NCBI GenBank assembly: GCA_043228905.1
Contig: JBHGNT010000002.1
Coordinates: forward strand, 10,168,001 to 10,232,000
DNA: 64,000 nt
Direction of reading: 5' to 3'
Source: Azolla caroliniana
Taxonomy: Eukaryota; Polypodiophyta
Shown here: one piece after another, positions 10,279-21,185 of the stretch
Layout: every line of letters starts with the position of its first letter
Position numbering within the stretch: the first letter of the stretch is position 1
Position numbers and translations under genes: made by a program
The notes under the pieces: model-generated
What the model saw: only the letters and a program-made list of their open reading frames with translations
What the model was told of the DNA's origin: nothing
Database searches by the model: none

Positions 10279-11242
10279 AATGGTGCCTGATTGTCTTTCG
10301 ATTGTACTTGAACTATAGTTGAACTGTTAGTGATGTCTGAACTTGAACTATTTGGTATACCAAAATACTGTCTAAATTGCTAATGTGAAATGTTGTTCTG
10401 ACTCCAGTTCACTCATCTAGTGTTGTTAACGTAATGTGAAACTCTATATTGCAATTGTAGAGAATGAGAATGTATTCTATTGTTAATTGTCATGCATCCA
10501 TGATTGTGTTGAACTACAACTGAACTGTTACCAGCGTACTGTCTAAATTGCCCCTGTGAAATTCTATGAAGATCAGATCACTCATCTAGTGTTGTAGTGT
10601 AATGTGAAATTCTATATTGCTAATTGTAGAGAGTGAAAATGTATTCTATTGTCAATTGTCATGCAGCCATGATTGTGTTGATTACAAATAAAATTCTATA
10701 TTGCTAACTGTAGAGAATGAGAATTTATTCTATTGTCAATTTGTCATGCAGCCATGAATGTAGTATGGAACAATTTGACATTCACATTAGTACTAAAATA
10801 AGATGTATGTATCCATTTAATTGAGATACTTCGGGAGACTACTATGTATTAGTGAACACTTACAATTGACATTAGCACTAAACTAATATGTATATTGATA
10901 CTTGCGAAGTATGGTCTCCTTGAGTGCACATAGTTAGAGTCGAATAGAGACTTAACACAATAGGGATTAGACTACTGGTATTGATAGTTGAATAAGTTTG
11001 GGCCATATTGATGCTGCTAAGTATTGAAGACTTCACACACTAAACCATAGAAACAAGAAACTCTATACTTACCATGAACACTTACAAAACAAGCTCAATA
11101 AATACTCTAAACACTTCAGAAGAAAGACGAAATATATCGATTCATTTGTCAATCATCAAAATTAATATATCAATACATCAAATAGTGAACTACAAGCGGA
11201 TGTTTTTCAGTTGCCAACTACAATGTATTAATAGGGTAACTT
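10279..11242. repeat. AT-rich spacer with about 170-bp direct repeats
   Basis: Between the convergent ends of gene A and ENY1. A unit with TGTCTAAATTGC, TTCTATATTGCTAATTGTAG, GAATGTATTCTATTGT and CATGCAGCCATGA appears at about 10370-10515, 10545-10680 and, partly, 10684-10760. The rest shows no coding signal. Confidence 0.6.
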
Positions 11243-11557
11243 TCAAGCATTAAACAGAGAGACCTCCCCTAATATGTGCTCATGAACCTCTTGGGGGACC
11301 TTATAGACAGTGTTGTATCCCTTAACCTTGTGCTTTGCTTGAGTCATATTGAACTTGATCGCAAGAATGGCAGCAATGTAGATTATTGCGATGGGTGCAT
11401 CTTTTAGTAATGCATGTGTTCTTGCACTACGACAACTTTGCATAATAGTTTCCATACACGACAAACTCACCAACGTTGAACATGTTGCCCCAGCCATCCC
11501 TCACCACTTCTTTCAATAATGTCTTTCCTTGCTTGCACACCACAATGTAGTAGTCTT
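11243..11557 (-). pseudogene. ENY1 C-terminal exon part (separated from the rest by E2)
   Basis: On the minus strand, directly after the E2 edge, the frame reads DYYIVVCKQG, DGWGN, FNVGEFVVYGNYYAKL. A frameshift follows, then LLKDAPIAIIYIAAILA and QAKHKVKGYNTVY to a stop at 11243. These motifs match the end of ENY2 at 4003-4455 in order and spacing. Removing E2 plus one TCTT gives ...NEDLE-DYYIVV... in frame from the exon at 21186, closely parallel to GNLEGVDFYI in ENY2. Confidence 0.75.
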
Positions 11558-11591
11558 AACACGTTCGCGTTCACAAGTGGAAGGATCACGC
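11558..11591 (+). repeat. E2 left terminal inverted repeat
   Basis: Starts AACACGTTCGCGTTCACAAG, continues TGGAAGGAT and then CACGCAT. Pairs with 21152-21185 with three differences, all transitions. Preceded by the TCTT duplication. Confidence 0.88.
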
Positions 11592-11924
11592 ATAAATGGA
11601 AGGATAAGGGAAATTTTGGTTGATTTTAGGGCTTTTTCAATGATTTTACAAAACACATTGATACCAGTATCATACATGTTCAAACATACTATGAAAAAGG
11701 TTAAAAATCCACTATTTTCGTGATTTAGAAGTAACTAAAAAAAGACGAATTTCAAAAAGTTACATTCTCAATTTATATCACAACTTTACAACCAATGTTA
11801 TTTTATAAGAAACGATTCTTTAGAAATCATAAGAATTCAAAACACATGCTTTTATATTACTCGATTTGTTACAAGCGGAATGTAGTTACACTTAATAGCC
11901 AAATATACATTCATGATCACTCCT
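11592..11924. other. E2 left subterminal region
   Basis: 333 bases between the left end and the stop of the DUF7869-like gene. AT-rich, with another ATGGAAGGATAAGG copy of the subterminal word close to the end. No coding seen. Confidence 0.5.
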
Positions 11925-14712
11925 TTACGGAGAACCACTATTATAACTAATATACAATGACGATTCCTCCTCGTCATCCTCGGATGTACCAATCAGTGCA
12001 TTATCTTCGTCATAAACCAAATGGTTTGACTCTAGATTATATGTAGCAGATCTCGTTTGCCTTTGACTCGAGCCACCTTGTAGACCTAGTAATTTTTCTT
12101 TTATTATATCTATTGTTGACTTCCTTAATCGTCTGGCTTTTGTAAGGGTGAAGTCGTACACGATGATATCCACATCAGAGATATCAAGGGTCGAGGTGTT
12201 ACGAATGTTTCGCTTCCTCTTCCTACCTCCCCTTCTTGTTGGGCATTCAATCATCTCCAATGTATACTTACCTGTAAAAGCATTTGCAGTTCTAGTGTTG
12301 TACGAATGAACATTTATAGACTTGATCGTGTTTTCTATTCCATGCATTAGCACTTCTAGAGTTTTACCAACCCAAAATTGGTGGCCATGTGAGTTCTCAT
12401 CAGTCGGTGTTGCAATCAACATCCCCGCGGTGAGCTCTTGCAAATTGCCTTGCCATCTAGTTTCAGATGCTTTGGTCATCCTTGGTCCCACATAAATGTC
12501 TCTTTGTTGTGGATGGACCAAGCTGTCATTAATCGCATTTGTTGGTTGCTCCGGAGTTCTATTTACACGATCATGTTGCAGCGACCATGTGAATGGCGTT
12601 TCCAAATTCCAATTATCACCAAATACACAATTGTCTATAATTCCTTTCTGATCACTATAAAATACATCCCACCATGATATGTCTTGTTGTGCGGCATATT
12701 TCTTGGCGGCCTCAATATGCTTTCTTTTTTCTTCTAAGGCTTGGAGCCATGACCGTTTTTGTTCCGATACCAAGTCACTCTGCAACTGTCCTTTCTTCTC
12801 AATTGGCATTTGCTTAGCTCCATGGACAATTGAACTCGGCCTACAAAGTAATAATTGGCAACCACCTTCAGGTTCCCATGATGTAGAAGATGAATATTGT
12901 TTAGCATACAAAAGTGTAGAACCACTTATTCCATTTTTCTTTATCATAAAAATGTGATTGAAACTTATATTGTTTAACTGAGCAACCACTTTAACATTCC
13001 CACCACCCCCATCTGATATATATCTCTTAAAGTCATATACCTCCTTCAAGTGTAGCACTTTTGGGCGTGGTGTATATGCATCACAAATGACATCAAATAG
13101 TTTAGGTAAAGTGAAAGCATCATGCCGAGACAACTGTCTGGAGAATGTGTTAAACATCTGAGCTATATGGTGATGTGTGTGGCCAACCAAAAGAAAATTG
13201 ACTTTCACTTTCCTAAACAATTCTTGGTTGACCAACATACTTAAATAGCCAAACACAGTTGAATTTTTGTTCTCTCTAGCAGTATTGTCCAATTGAATGT
13301 ATAGAACAGGGGGGAAAGGTTGGCCCCAAGACATCAAAACTCGGTGAATGATTGTAACTATTAAGTTAGGGTCATTGTGAACATTGGGGTATGTAATGAA
13401 GACGTGAGTTCCAACAGACCTATTATAAGCCAAGCATCCCACCAAGTGCATTTGAACAAGGCACTCATCATTGACATCTTTGGGGAGCCTCCGCATATGC
13501 GGCAAGCACGTCTTCTTCTGGTCCATGCCATCTATCATTAAGCACATGTATTGTTCGGGCCTCTTCAAACACTTCTCTCTATGATGCATCGCCTTCTTTC
13601 GTTCTAACGATTGTGCCTCACGATGCTCTTGTAGTAACTTCTTACTCATATCCTTTTCCATTGATGTCTTTGCACCTTTAGCCAAACTTTTAAGATTTGC
13701 ACAAATGGCGCAATACCCCATGCGTACTTTACGTGGAATGATAACATTTGAAAACCGAGCTCTCCATAATCTTGTGAATTGGCTATAGGTGATAGACTTA
13801 TTACGTGAGCCCACCATATCAGATCGATAGACATCATAAACTTCCCGACGTGTATAATTATCAGAAAGGTGCATCCTACCTGTAGTGGGCATTACTTCAC
13901 AATTTAACTAAAAGTAACTTTTCATCCAACCAATAGCATTTCTTCCAATTGCACCTTTCATACTTGGAACCTCTTTAAAATTGAGCATCTGATCCCCGCT
14001 AAGTAGACGTTGTTGTACTCTATGTAGCCGCATGTTACTAACACATAACGCAATTTTGAATGCAACTCTACATATCTGTTGCGCATGGAAGATATAATAC
14101 TCGAATGATTACTTTGATCCCCGTACATTTGTCAGATACTAGTTGCATATGTGGCCAGAGGTAAGTGTCTTGCTCATCACCAGTCATCGAAAAATAGTAT
14201 CACCTTAATTCTTGCAACTTTGATTTTCCAATCATAGACATACAACCACGGGCACAACATATTTTTTTGACATCAAATCCAATCTGTTTATTTGATGTCA
14301 CCAAGCTAAATCTAGCTAGATGAATTCTTTGTGGGATTCTTCTAATATGCATAGGTCTTCCAGATTTCTCTTCCTGCATAGAGGTTGGTGTAACTTTGTT
14401 ACAATCGAATTCTTTGTTGTGACCATCGCCAATGTTATTCGATGTTTCATTGGCACTACCTTCATTTTCTGTATCTTTATTAATATCGTATTCTTCAATA
14501 GAGAACTCTTCACTTGTGTCATTATTTACATTCCCTATAGGTGAAGATGAGCTCAGACAATATTCTTCCATAGAATATGGTGAGTCTGTCGACAGACAAT
14601 ATTCTTCAATAGAATATGGTGAGTCTGTCGACAAACAATACTCTTCAGTAGAAAACGATGAGTATGATGACAAACAATATTCTTCAATCGAGAACGGTGA
14701 ATCTTCACTCAT
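11925..14712 (-). pseudogene. DUF7869-like RNase H-fold protein, probable E2 transposase
   Basis: Starting at 14712, the first 170 codons hold four EEYCLS-type repeats and acidic sequence, then a CCARGCM cysteine motif and QELR followed by TGA. The frame continues (YYFSMTGDEQDTYLW), shifts by one base near 14090 into YYIFHAQQICRVAFKIAL and VQQRLLSGD, meets a TAG at 13908-13910, and then runs 655 residues from MPTTGRMHLSDNY to 11925. That part has YCAICANLK, LMIDGMDQKK, YIQLDNTARENKN and VGHTHHHIAQMF, the order seen in DUF7869 proteins, whose acidic residues suggest an RNase H-like nuclease. The usual D of the GHTHxxID motif is A here. Position and strand within E2 make it the likely transposase. 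Two stops and one shift mean this copy is probably dead. Confidence 0.72.
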
Positions 14713-15539
14713 GGCTTAAGGTCTAGATAGGGCTCTGTAAGTTATGTGCTTGGGCTAAGCCAAAAAACTAATAAGCTCCTCTCTAAACATATACTCCTCT
14801 CTAAACATAAACTTCTCTCTAAACAAAAGCTCCCTCAATAGAATGTCTATATTATTTAATATTATATTAATACAATACATAGAAATATTATTTTTAATAT
14901 AGTAATTGTATTTAAAATATCAATAATTATTTAAACTAGGTCTATATGAAGTTAAATCAAGTATAATATAAATCCAATCATTACCAAGCCATAAATATGT
15001 TGGATTAAAGTTTAAATCAATGGCTAATTAATGGCACCCATATTTGATATAGAACCTCTCAGTCATTGGTTCATTAATGCTCACCATTGTAAATATTAGA
15101 CTTATCAATCATTGGTTAATTCATGCCCACATCTTTAATACACAGCAATTGAGAGTCATAAAAATGTTGCTTTTAGTAATCAATAATTGGTACATTCATA
15201 AACCTCTATCATTGTCTCCTTCATGACCTTTAAAGTCATTGTAAGTTGTTATGACTATAAAAGATTTATCAATATGTTAGTTTGATTTTGTAATCATTAA
15301 TGCAATCATAAGTTACTCTAGTTAATGTGATTGTGGTTACCAAGTAACTAACCTCAAACTTACCAACCTTTGTTAGGGTGACTATGGTTACTTTAACCAC
15401 TGTGGTCAATCCCTATAAATAGGAAGACCTCGTCATATTTCCCTCACAAGAGTACACAAGACCATACAAGAGCACACAGAGCAAACAGAGCACAAATCAC
15501 GAAAGCGCGATCTCCGCCTCCACTGCCACAAGATCAACC
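14713..15539. promoter_or_regulatory. Divergent promoter region of E2
   Basis: 827 AT-rich bases separate the two divergent E2 genes. On the plus strand CTATAAATAGG has its TATAAATA at 15415-15422, about 125 bases upstream of the ATG at 15540. The intervening leader is C/A-rich (CACAAGAGTACACAAGACC, AGCACACAGAGCAAACAGAG) and lacks ATG triplets just before the start. This is a credible core promoter for the ParB-methyltransferase gene. The minus-strand start has no clear TATA box. Confidence 0.55.
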
Positions 15540-15564
15540 ATGTCTTCAAAGAGAATCTAGCGCT

Positions 15565-16094
15565 AACAATCGGCAACAGTTCGGTTTGAACCGAACCAAA
15601 CCGCGAAACCGCGGTTTAACGACTTAACGGTTTCAAGGGTTCGGTTCGGTTCAAGTTTAGGTTTTTATAAACGGTTCGGTTCGGTTTCGGTTCGGTTTCA
15701 GCAGTCAAAAAACGCGGTTTAAACGGTTTAACGGTTTTTATTTTTTATTATTTTAAAAAAAATTTTAATTTTTTTTTTAAAACAATCTTTTCATTTTTAC
15801 TCTTATTCTCACATTTTAGGAACATCTTAAAAATTTTAAAAATTCTAAATAATGAAATATTATAAATTTAAAAATAATAATAATAAAAATTGACCTATGT
15901 TGAAAACCGAAATCAAACCACGAAACCGCGGTTTTTACGGTTTAAAGGTTTAACGGTTTGGTTTAAAGGTTTTGCGGTTCGGTTCGGTTCAGTTTGGTTC
16001 AAGTTTCAACTTTTTAAAACGGTTCAGTTCCAAACCGGTTCGGTTTGGACCCTCTCAAATCGAACCGAACCGAACCGAACCGTTGCCGATTGTT
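15565..16094. mobile_element. 530-bp MITE with AACCG-rich inverted ends
   Basis: Ends are AACAATCGGCAAC and GTTGCCGATTGTT, a perfect 13-bp inverted repeat. They continue inward as GTTCGGTT/AACCGAAC-rich arms. Flanks ATCTAGCGCT (15555-15564) and ATCGAGCGCC (16095-16104) agree at 8 of 10 bases, a 10-bp target duplication in the range used by Mutator-like elements. No coding capacity. Removing it gives ATG-TCT-TCA-AAG-AGA-ATC-GAG and an in-frame exon ending at a CCAG/GTAGGC donor, so it sits in the first exon of the ParB-methyltransferase gene. Confidence 0.85.
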
Positions 16095-16174
16095 ATCGAG
16101 CGCCAGGACTCCAGGTAGGCCTCTGACACTGTGGAAATTTTTGTAAATATGTTTTGTCACTCAAGAACTTTATA

Positions 16175-16358
16175 TAGGAACTCGATACGGCGTATCGAGT
16201 TCCTATTTTTTCTTTGCTTTTTAAACAGGAACTCGATACACCGTATCGAGTTCCTGTGTGTTCTTTGCTTTTTAAACAGGAACTCGATACGGTGTATCGA
16301 GTTCATGTGGAATGTTTGTGTTTAAAATAGGAACTCGATAACGTGTGTCGAGTTCCTG
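16175..16358. repeat. Four tandem 30-bp palindromes in intron 1 of the ParB-methyltransferase gene
   Basis: Each unit is AGGAACTCGATAC, three bases, GTATCGAGTTCCT. Copies lie at 16175-16205, 16225-16257, 16276-16308 and 16328-16358; the third has one arm mismatch and the fourth a degraded centre. The outer arm bases covary: TAGG...CCTA in copy 1, ACAGG...CCTGT in copy 2. Spacers contain TTCTTTGCTTTTTAA. Perfect symmetry suggests protein binding or cruciform/hairpin formation. Binding by the element's own ParB-like protein is only a hypothesis. Confidence 0.85.
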
Positions 16359-19300
16359 GATTATTTTTGTGTTTTGCTCGATAACTTGTGTTTTTGGGGC
16401 AACAATTTAGTATTGTGTGGAAAAGATATCAAACTGGCTGTCAAAATCAGTCTTTCTTATGTCGACTTCCCTTACTTTTTAAGAAAATCAGGCCTTAATT
16501 ATAGGTGTTTTATGACCTACTATAGCCTAAAATAGTAGAAAATAACCCACAAATTACTTGTACGATACCAATCTCAAGTCTATCATATGCAAATTATCTA
16601 CAATGTAGTTATGGAATCAATATAAGTCATACCTGCCCTTCAAGACAATATATAACCTTGTATACTCATTACGATATATATTTTCTAAGTTGTATACTCA
16701 TTACGATATTTGAATATATGACTACCATATACTCTGAATGCATGATTGATATTTATAGTTCACCACTAATCGCCTGCTAGTGTATTTCTTCATCTACTTA
16801 TTTATATTTTAATATACAACCTTAATCTACTTGACCACCTAACTTATGTTTTCACATGTACTTTCTTAAATAGGTCGTTTGAGAACCTGTCGGATTGACC
16901 TGTGAAGAAAATAAAGCTTCGCATACAGGGTTCTCCAATCGAAACACAGACCCTAGTAGCTCCCGAGTCCATGAAGAGAGGAAAAAAGCTTCTCTTCAAC
17001 GAGGAGTCAAAATCTCAACCACACATTGACGTTAGCCAAAAGAAACTTGTAGCAGCAACTAGAGGTGAAGACCTTCCTGACCATGATCTAACGGACAAGG
17101 AATGGTGTATGCAATACGTCGACTCAAAGAAAAAAGTCGTATTGTATACAACAAAGAAGAAGGGGGAGGGGCATCTTGGAAAGGAAACCCCATTTATGTA
17201 TGGTCGTATTCTACGATTTGACTATGAAGATGAAGATTCTGCCAACATACTGGTAATGATAGAGTGCTCCAAGGGGGTACGTAAAGTGTTCCTTTCAGAA
17301 GATCTTCTAGCAAAGGAATCTTGTGGGCCAGAAGCGTTCAAAAAAGATCTTGAAAGCTCACAAAACCTTATTGTTACCTTGAGGCCTTATATACAAGGCC
17401 ATGTAACTTTAACAGATGAAGTGCCCTCCTCAGTGAAGGCCACAAAAAGGGTATCTAAAGTACAATCAACACCACCAAAGAAGAAGACAACCAAAATGTC
17501 GAACTCCGATTCAACAAGTGAAAACGAAGAGGACACTAAGGGGACGCCAGGAGCTGAGCTGGCATCGGGTGTGTTGTCATCCGAGCAGAATAAGATAAGG
17601 AGAGAGTTAATGCAGTGTAAACTGGTCAGGAAAGGGCAAGTGTTTAATTTTCCTATAACACACATCCATCGGCCCCCTATTGATGAAAAAACAGGTCGAA
17701 GACCACTTGAGATTAGAGAGCCACACCGCATGCATGTACAAAATCTTAAGAAAAAAATGAAAATTAATCCTCATGCCACTGTGGTGCCTTTGATAGTTAT
17801 GGTAGATCCTGAAGAATATGAAACCATTGAAGATTTTGATATTAGAAAGCATGATCAATATAATTACTTTGTCATTGGTGGATTGCATTCAGCGGAGGCA
17901 CGTCAGCAACTTGTGAGAGAACATCCAACGACTTTCTTCTTCAAGTATGCCGAGTGCAAAATTTATGTGGGGCTCACAACTGAAGAGGCAAAGCTGTTGG
18001 CATGGGACCATAATAATGATAATGACTATAGGCAGAAAATGTCGTCGATTAAGTGTATACGGTTCTTCCACCACAAGTGTTTGGACGTGAAACAAAAGTT
18101 TTGTGTGAAGCTACATCCAGGTCTACGACGTCAATGTCTGCATGAAGTCGGTATTGTTGTAGATGATAATGTTAAGTCCGATGGTCTTCAAAAATATGAG
18201 TCTTGGTTTCAACTGGCCTTTAGAGATGGAGAAGTATGGGACCTACAGGATCAAATCTTCTCAATGTGGGGGAATAAGGAGGTAAAGGGTCAACGACAAA
18301 AGAAATGTAAGGTTGACCCTCAACTAGAGTTAAAGTCACAAGCCGCCAAGAAAATTGACTTGACAATTGAAGAAGCGGCTGACGACATGAAGTTGTCTCT
18401 GTGGAGAGCGATGCAAGGTATTAAGGACGAGCAGCTTCTTGTGTCTGTTTTGTCAAGGGTTGTGGCGACAGATTTAAGCCTTGAAGAAATGGTCACTGAG
18501 TTCAATAAGTAAGTCTTTCAAATACTGAAATTGAAGTCTATATGGTGTAATTCAAAGTTCTAATCTTGATTTCTAATTTTATAGTCATAAAGTGTACATG
18601 AAGATCCAAGAAGTTATGATGAAACAACTTGGATGTATAACTTGGGAACAAGTGACCGAGGATTATCCTCTAACGTCTTCATATAAGGCGTTATCAGAGT
18701 ATTTTATTGCATTCAAGGATTGGGTTAGTATTGGTGGTTTTTCATTACACTTTCATCATATGTAGAGCTTGTATAATAATACCTGATGTCCTATTGCTTC
18801 TATTAGAAACCGTGTTGTGGCTAGAAACAAGGAGAAGTTAAGGATATATGTGATTTCCCTACATCCTTCCTTGCACATCTCGAGCGAGCCAGAAAAGAAA
18901 AGGATCGTTGCTTAGTCAAGGCGTACGAAATAGAGGAAGATGGCTCCTTTAAAAAATTTAGCCACAAAAAAGATATTACGAGAGATCTTTACTACAATGT
19001 GGTTTGCGGCGATGTCGTCGACTTGATCCAAAAAGTGCCAAAGAAGGAATATACGCTAATGATTGCAGATATTCCTTACGGATTTCGAATGGCTGGGTCA
19101 TCATACAACGATGAATCGTTTAGGTTTAAACAATTGGAGAAGATGGTCAAGGATTTCGCTGAGTTAATGATTGCATCCTTGTGGCGAATAGTTGTCTTTC
19201 ATAGTATGGACCAACGGTACTTGGTAGCTCAAGCTTTGAGATCTCGTTGCCATGGCATCGAGAACCTTGCATGGTAAGGATTATTTATAGGTGTCATTCA

Positions 19301-20098
19301 CTATATTGCATTTCTTAAGGTTGTTCAATCTATTCTTAACTTGATGTATTATTTTTTATAGGATAAAAACCAATGTAAATAGAGGGCCAACTTTTCGGTT
19401 CGTTAATGCCATTGAATACATCACGGTTGGCTACTTCGATGAAATTAAGAAACAGAGAATCAAGGAGCATTCTAATGAAGTGGGAGGTTCAAATCTATTG
19501 GTATATCCAGCAGTGACACGGAAATTGCGACATGTCACCACGACAGAACGGGGACTTGTCAACCCATATCAAAAACCTCAGCGACTTATGATGTGCTTGA
19601 TCGAGATGTTTTCTATTGAACGAGACTGGATATTAGATCTCTTTTCTGGCACAGGTATTCCTTGAACTAGGGTAACGATCTTGAGATAACCAATACCGAA
19701 TCTTTTTTGTTTGACAACTAAATCTTCTTGTTACTTACTTCACAGGAACGACGTCTACATGTGCATTGAAGCTCTTTAGAAATACAGTCGCATTGCAGAA
19801 GGACTAGGAGCAGGTTATATTTATAAATATGTGGTTTAAGGCTTTGTGAGAGTGCCCAGACCAGGATGAGGAGGTCGGTGCATAGAACCTCGCTAATACA
19901 GAAAGGTTTCAACCTGCTTCACGAGAGCCTATTCCTCCGTTAGCCAGCGAACCGGGGGAGCTAATAGAGCTTGATGATGAGCTTATAGAAGATATTTTGT
20001 TGGCTCGGCTAACAGGGGAAGACAATGCACGTATAGCCGAAGAGAGTTCTACACAAGATGATGAAGAAAATGACATTGATGAATTGATTGCTATGTAA

Positions 20099-21151
20099 TA
20101 GACTCTATGAAGAAAATGACATTGACGATTTGTTTGGATTTCACATTATTGATACAAATTTTGGGTTTTACCTAGTGGATTCTATTCTTATTAATCTAAT
20201 ATATGTTTCAATTTTATTTTTATATACTTGGTTAGTAGATTTATGACATTGGATTCACCGTGTGCATAGCTAACTACCAAATTTATGGAGAAACATGAAT
20301 TAGTTTAAATTGAGGCTGATTTTGGTCCAAGCTAACCTTAACATAACATGGCCCTACAATTGTTGCCATGACTGTCCATGTTGTTATTATGGATCTTTGT
20401 CTTCTATTGTTAAAACTATTATGTTTCTATTCCATTTTTGCTTAGATTGTGTAGTGTGTTGATAATGGTTCCACTAGCGTTATCTGCATGTTTTTATACG
20501 CTTGTAGTTCCACTTGCGTTATCGTTCGGAGTTTGATCCTGTGTGAATCACCTAAGCAATAGAGTAGATCAATTTTAAATACAGGTATGAAAGCCTTAAT
20601 AGGTTTGTTATTTCCACGATATTATCCTAAAGTTCATTGCCTTACATTGTCCACAATTATATACATATGGTTTGATCCCATACGAACAAACTGAGGAATA
20701 GATTAGATCAACTTTAAATACAAGTACTGAATACTTTAATAAGTTAGTTATTCCAATCACATTATCCTAAAGTTCACTATCATACATTGTCCACAATTAT
20801 ATACATGCACGTATAGGTCAAAGTATAAATTATAACTCATTTTATTAGTATGGATACAAGTACACCTCATATTTTTGTAAAACTTACCTAATTAATATAA
20901 GTCTTTAACTTAGTGTTTCCCTTGTCACACAATAGTGACATATTGAGCCATTGTTGAACTTTATTATGCCTACATTAACTTATCAACACGTCCAAACTTG
21001 CATGATTTCTAATGATCTCCACTCGTAGACCTATCATGTATTTTTATATTTGCAAATTCTCATCAAGTTGAGGAACATGTGATACTAGTGCATCCAATTT
21101 TTGTAGAGAGGGTATATTTGCTTTGTTTCAAGAAGATTCTACAAGTGGAAT
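20099..21151. other. E2 right subterminal region, non-coding
   Basis: AT-rich, with no coding signal. A partial duplication is visible: CACCTAAGCAATAGAGTAGA / TTTAAATACAGGTATGAAAG near 20550-20650 and a similar stretch near 20690-20800 (GATTAGATCAACTTTAAATA, CCTAAAGTTCA, CATTGTCCACAATTATATAC). The last bases before the terminal repeat carry an inverted ACAAGTGGAA / TTCCACTTGT pair. Confidence 0.5.
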
Positions 21152-21185
21152 GCGCAATCCTTCCACTTGTGAACGCGAACATGTT
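21152..21185 (-). repeat. E2 right terminal inverted repeat
   Basis: Read on the minus strand: AACATGTTCGCGTTCACAAG, then TGGAAGGAT and TGCGCAT. Pairs with 11558-11591. Followed by TCTT at 21186-21189. Confidence 0.88.

Larger units (their letters stand above)
15540..20098 (+). pseudogene. ParB/sulfiredoxin-like domain fused to amino-DNA methyltransferase (six exons)
   Basis: Exons: 15540-16114 (containing a MITE), 16874-18508, 18585-18723, 18807-19273, 19362-19654 and 19746-20098; every intron has GT/AG ends and phases agree. Exon 2 encodes a ParB-type domain: LEIREPHRMHVQNLKKKM, FVIGGLHSAEARQQL (the GxHR/E-like box) and YVGLTTEEAKLLAWDHNND. Exons 4-6 encode the methyltransferase: ADIPYGF (motif IV, DPPY-like) precedes ILDLFSGTGTTSTCAL (motif I). 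This order is that of the beta class of N6-adenine/N4-cytosine enzymes. The C terminus is acidic (LIELDDELIEDIL, DDEENDIDEL). In-frame stops lie at 16896, 18822, 19805, 19847 and 19883; there is no indel. ParB-methyltransferase fusions are known in phages and bacteria. The target base cannot be told. Confidence 0.82.
11558..21185. mobile_element. E2: 9.6-kb TIR DNA transposon carrying a DUF7869-like gene and a ParB-methyltransferase gene
   Basis: A 9,628-bp insertion inside the C-terminal exon of ENY1. Both ends read AACAYGTTCGCGTTCACAAG followed by TGGAAGGAT (inverted), with one C/T difference over 29 bases; after two more differences a CGCAT word is also shared. TCTT is duplicated perfectly at 11554-11557 and 21186-21189. 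Excision restores the ENY1 reading frame. It carries two divergently transcribed genes, with the probable transposase on the left (minus) and the ParB-methyltransferase on the right (plus). A 530-bp MITE sits inside it. I know of no described plant element with this gene pair; this is from memory, not a search. Confidence 0.88.

Noticed and set aside
12438-12957. Plus-strand frames inside the DUF7869-like gene
   Set aside because: Antisense shadows; the minus strand has clear family motifs.
15590-16090. AACCG tracts as a telomere-like repeat or promoter island
   Set aside because: They are the inverted arms of a MITE with 13-bp ends and a 10-bp duplication.
15540-20098. Stop codons in the methyltransferase gene read through or edited
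   Set aside because: U-to-C RNA editing is known in plant organelles, not for nuclear transcripts, and neighbouring genes show stops plus frameshifts, so decay is simpler.
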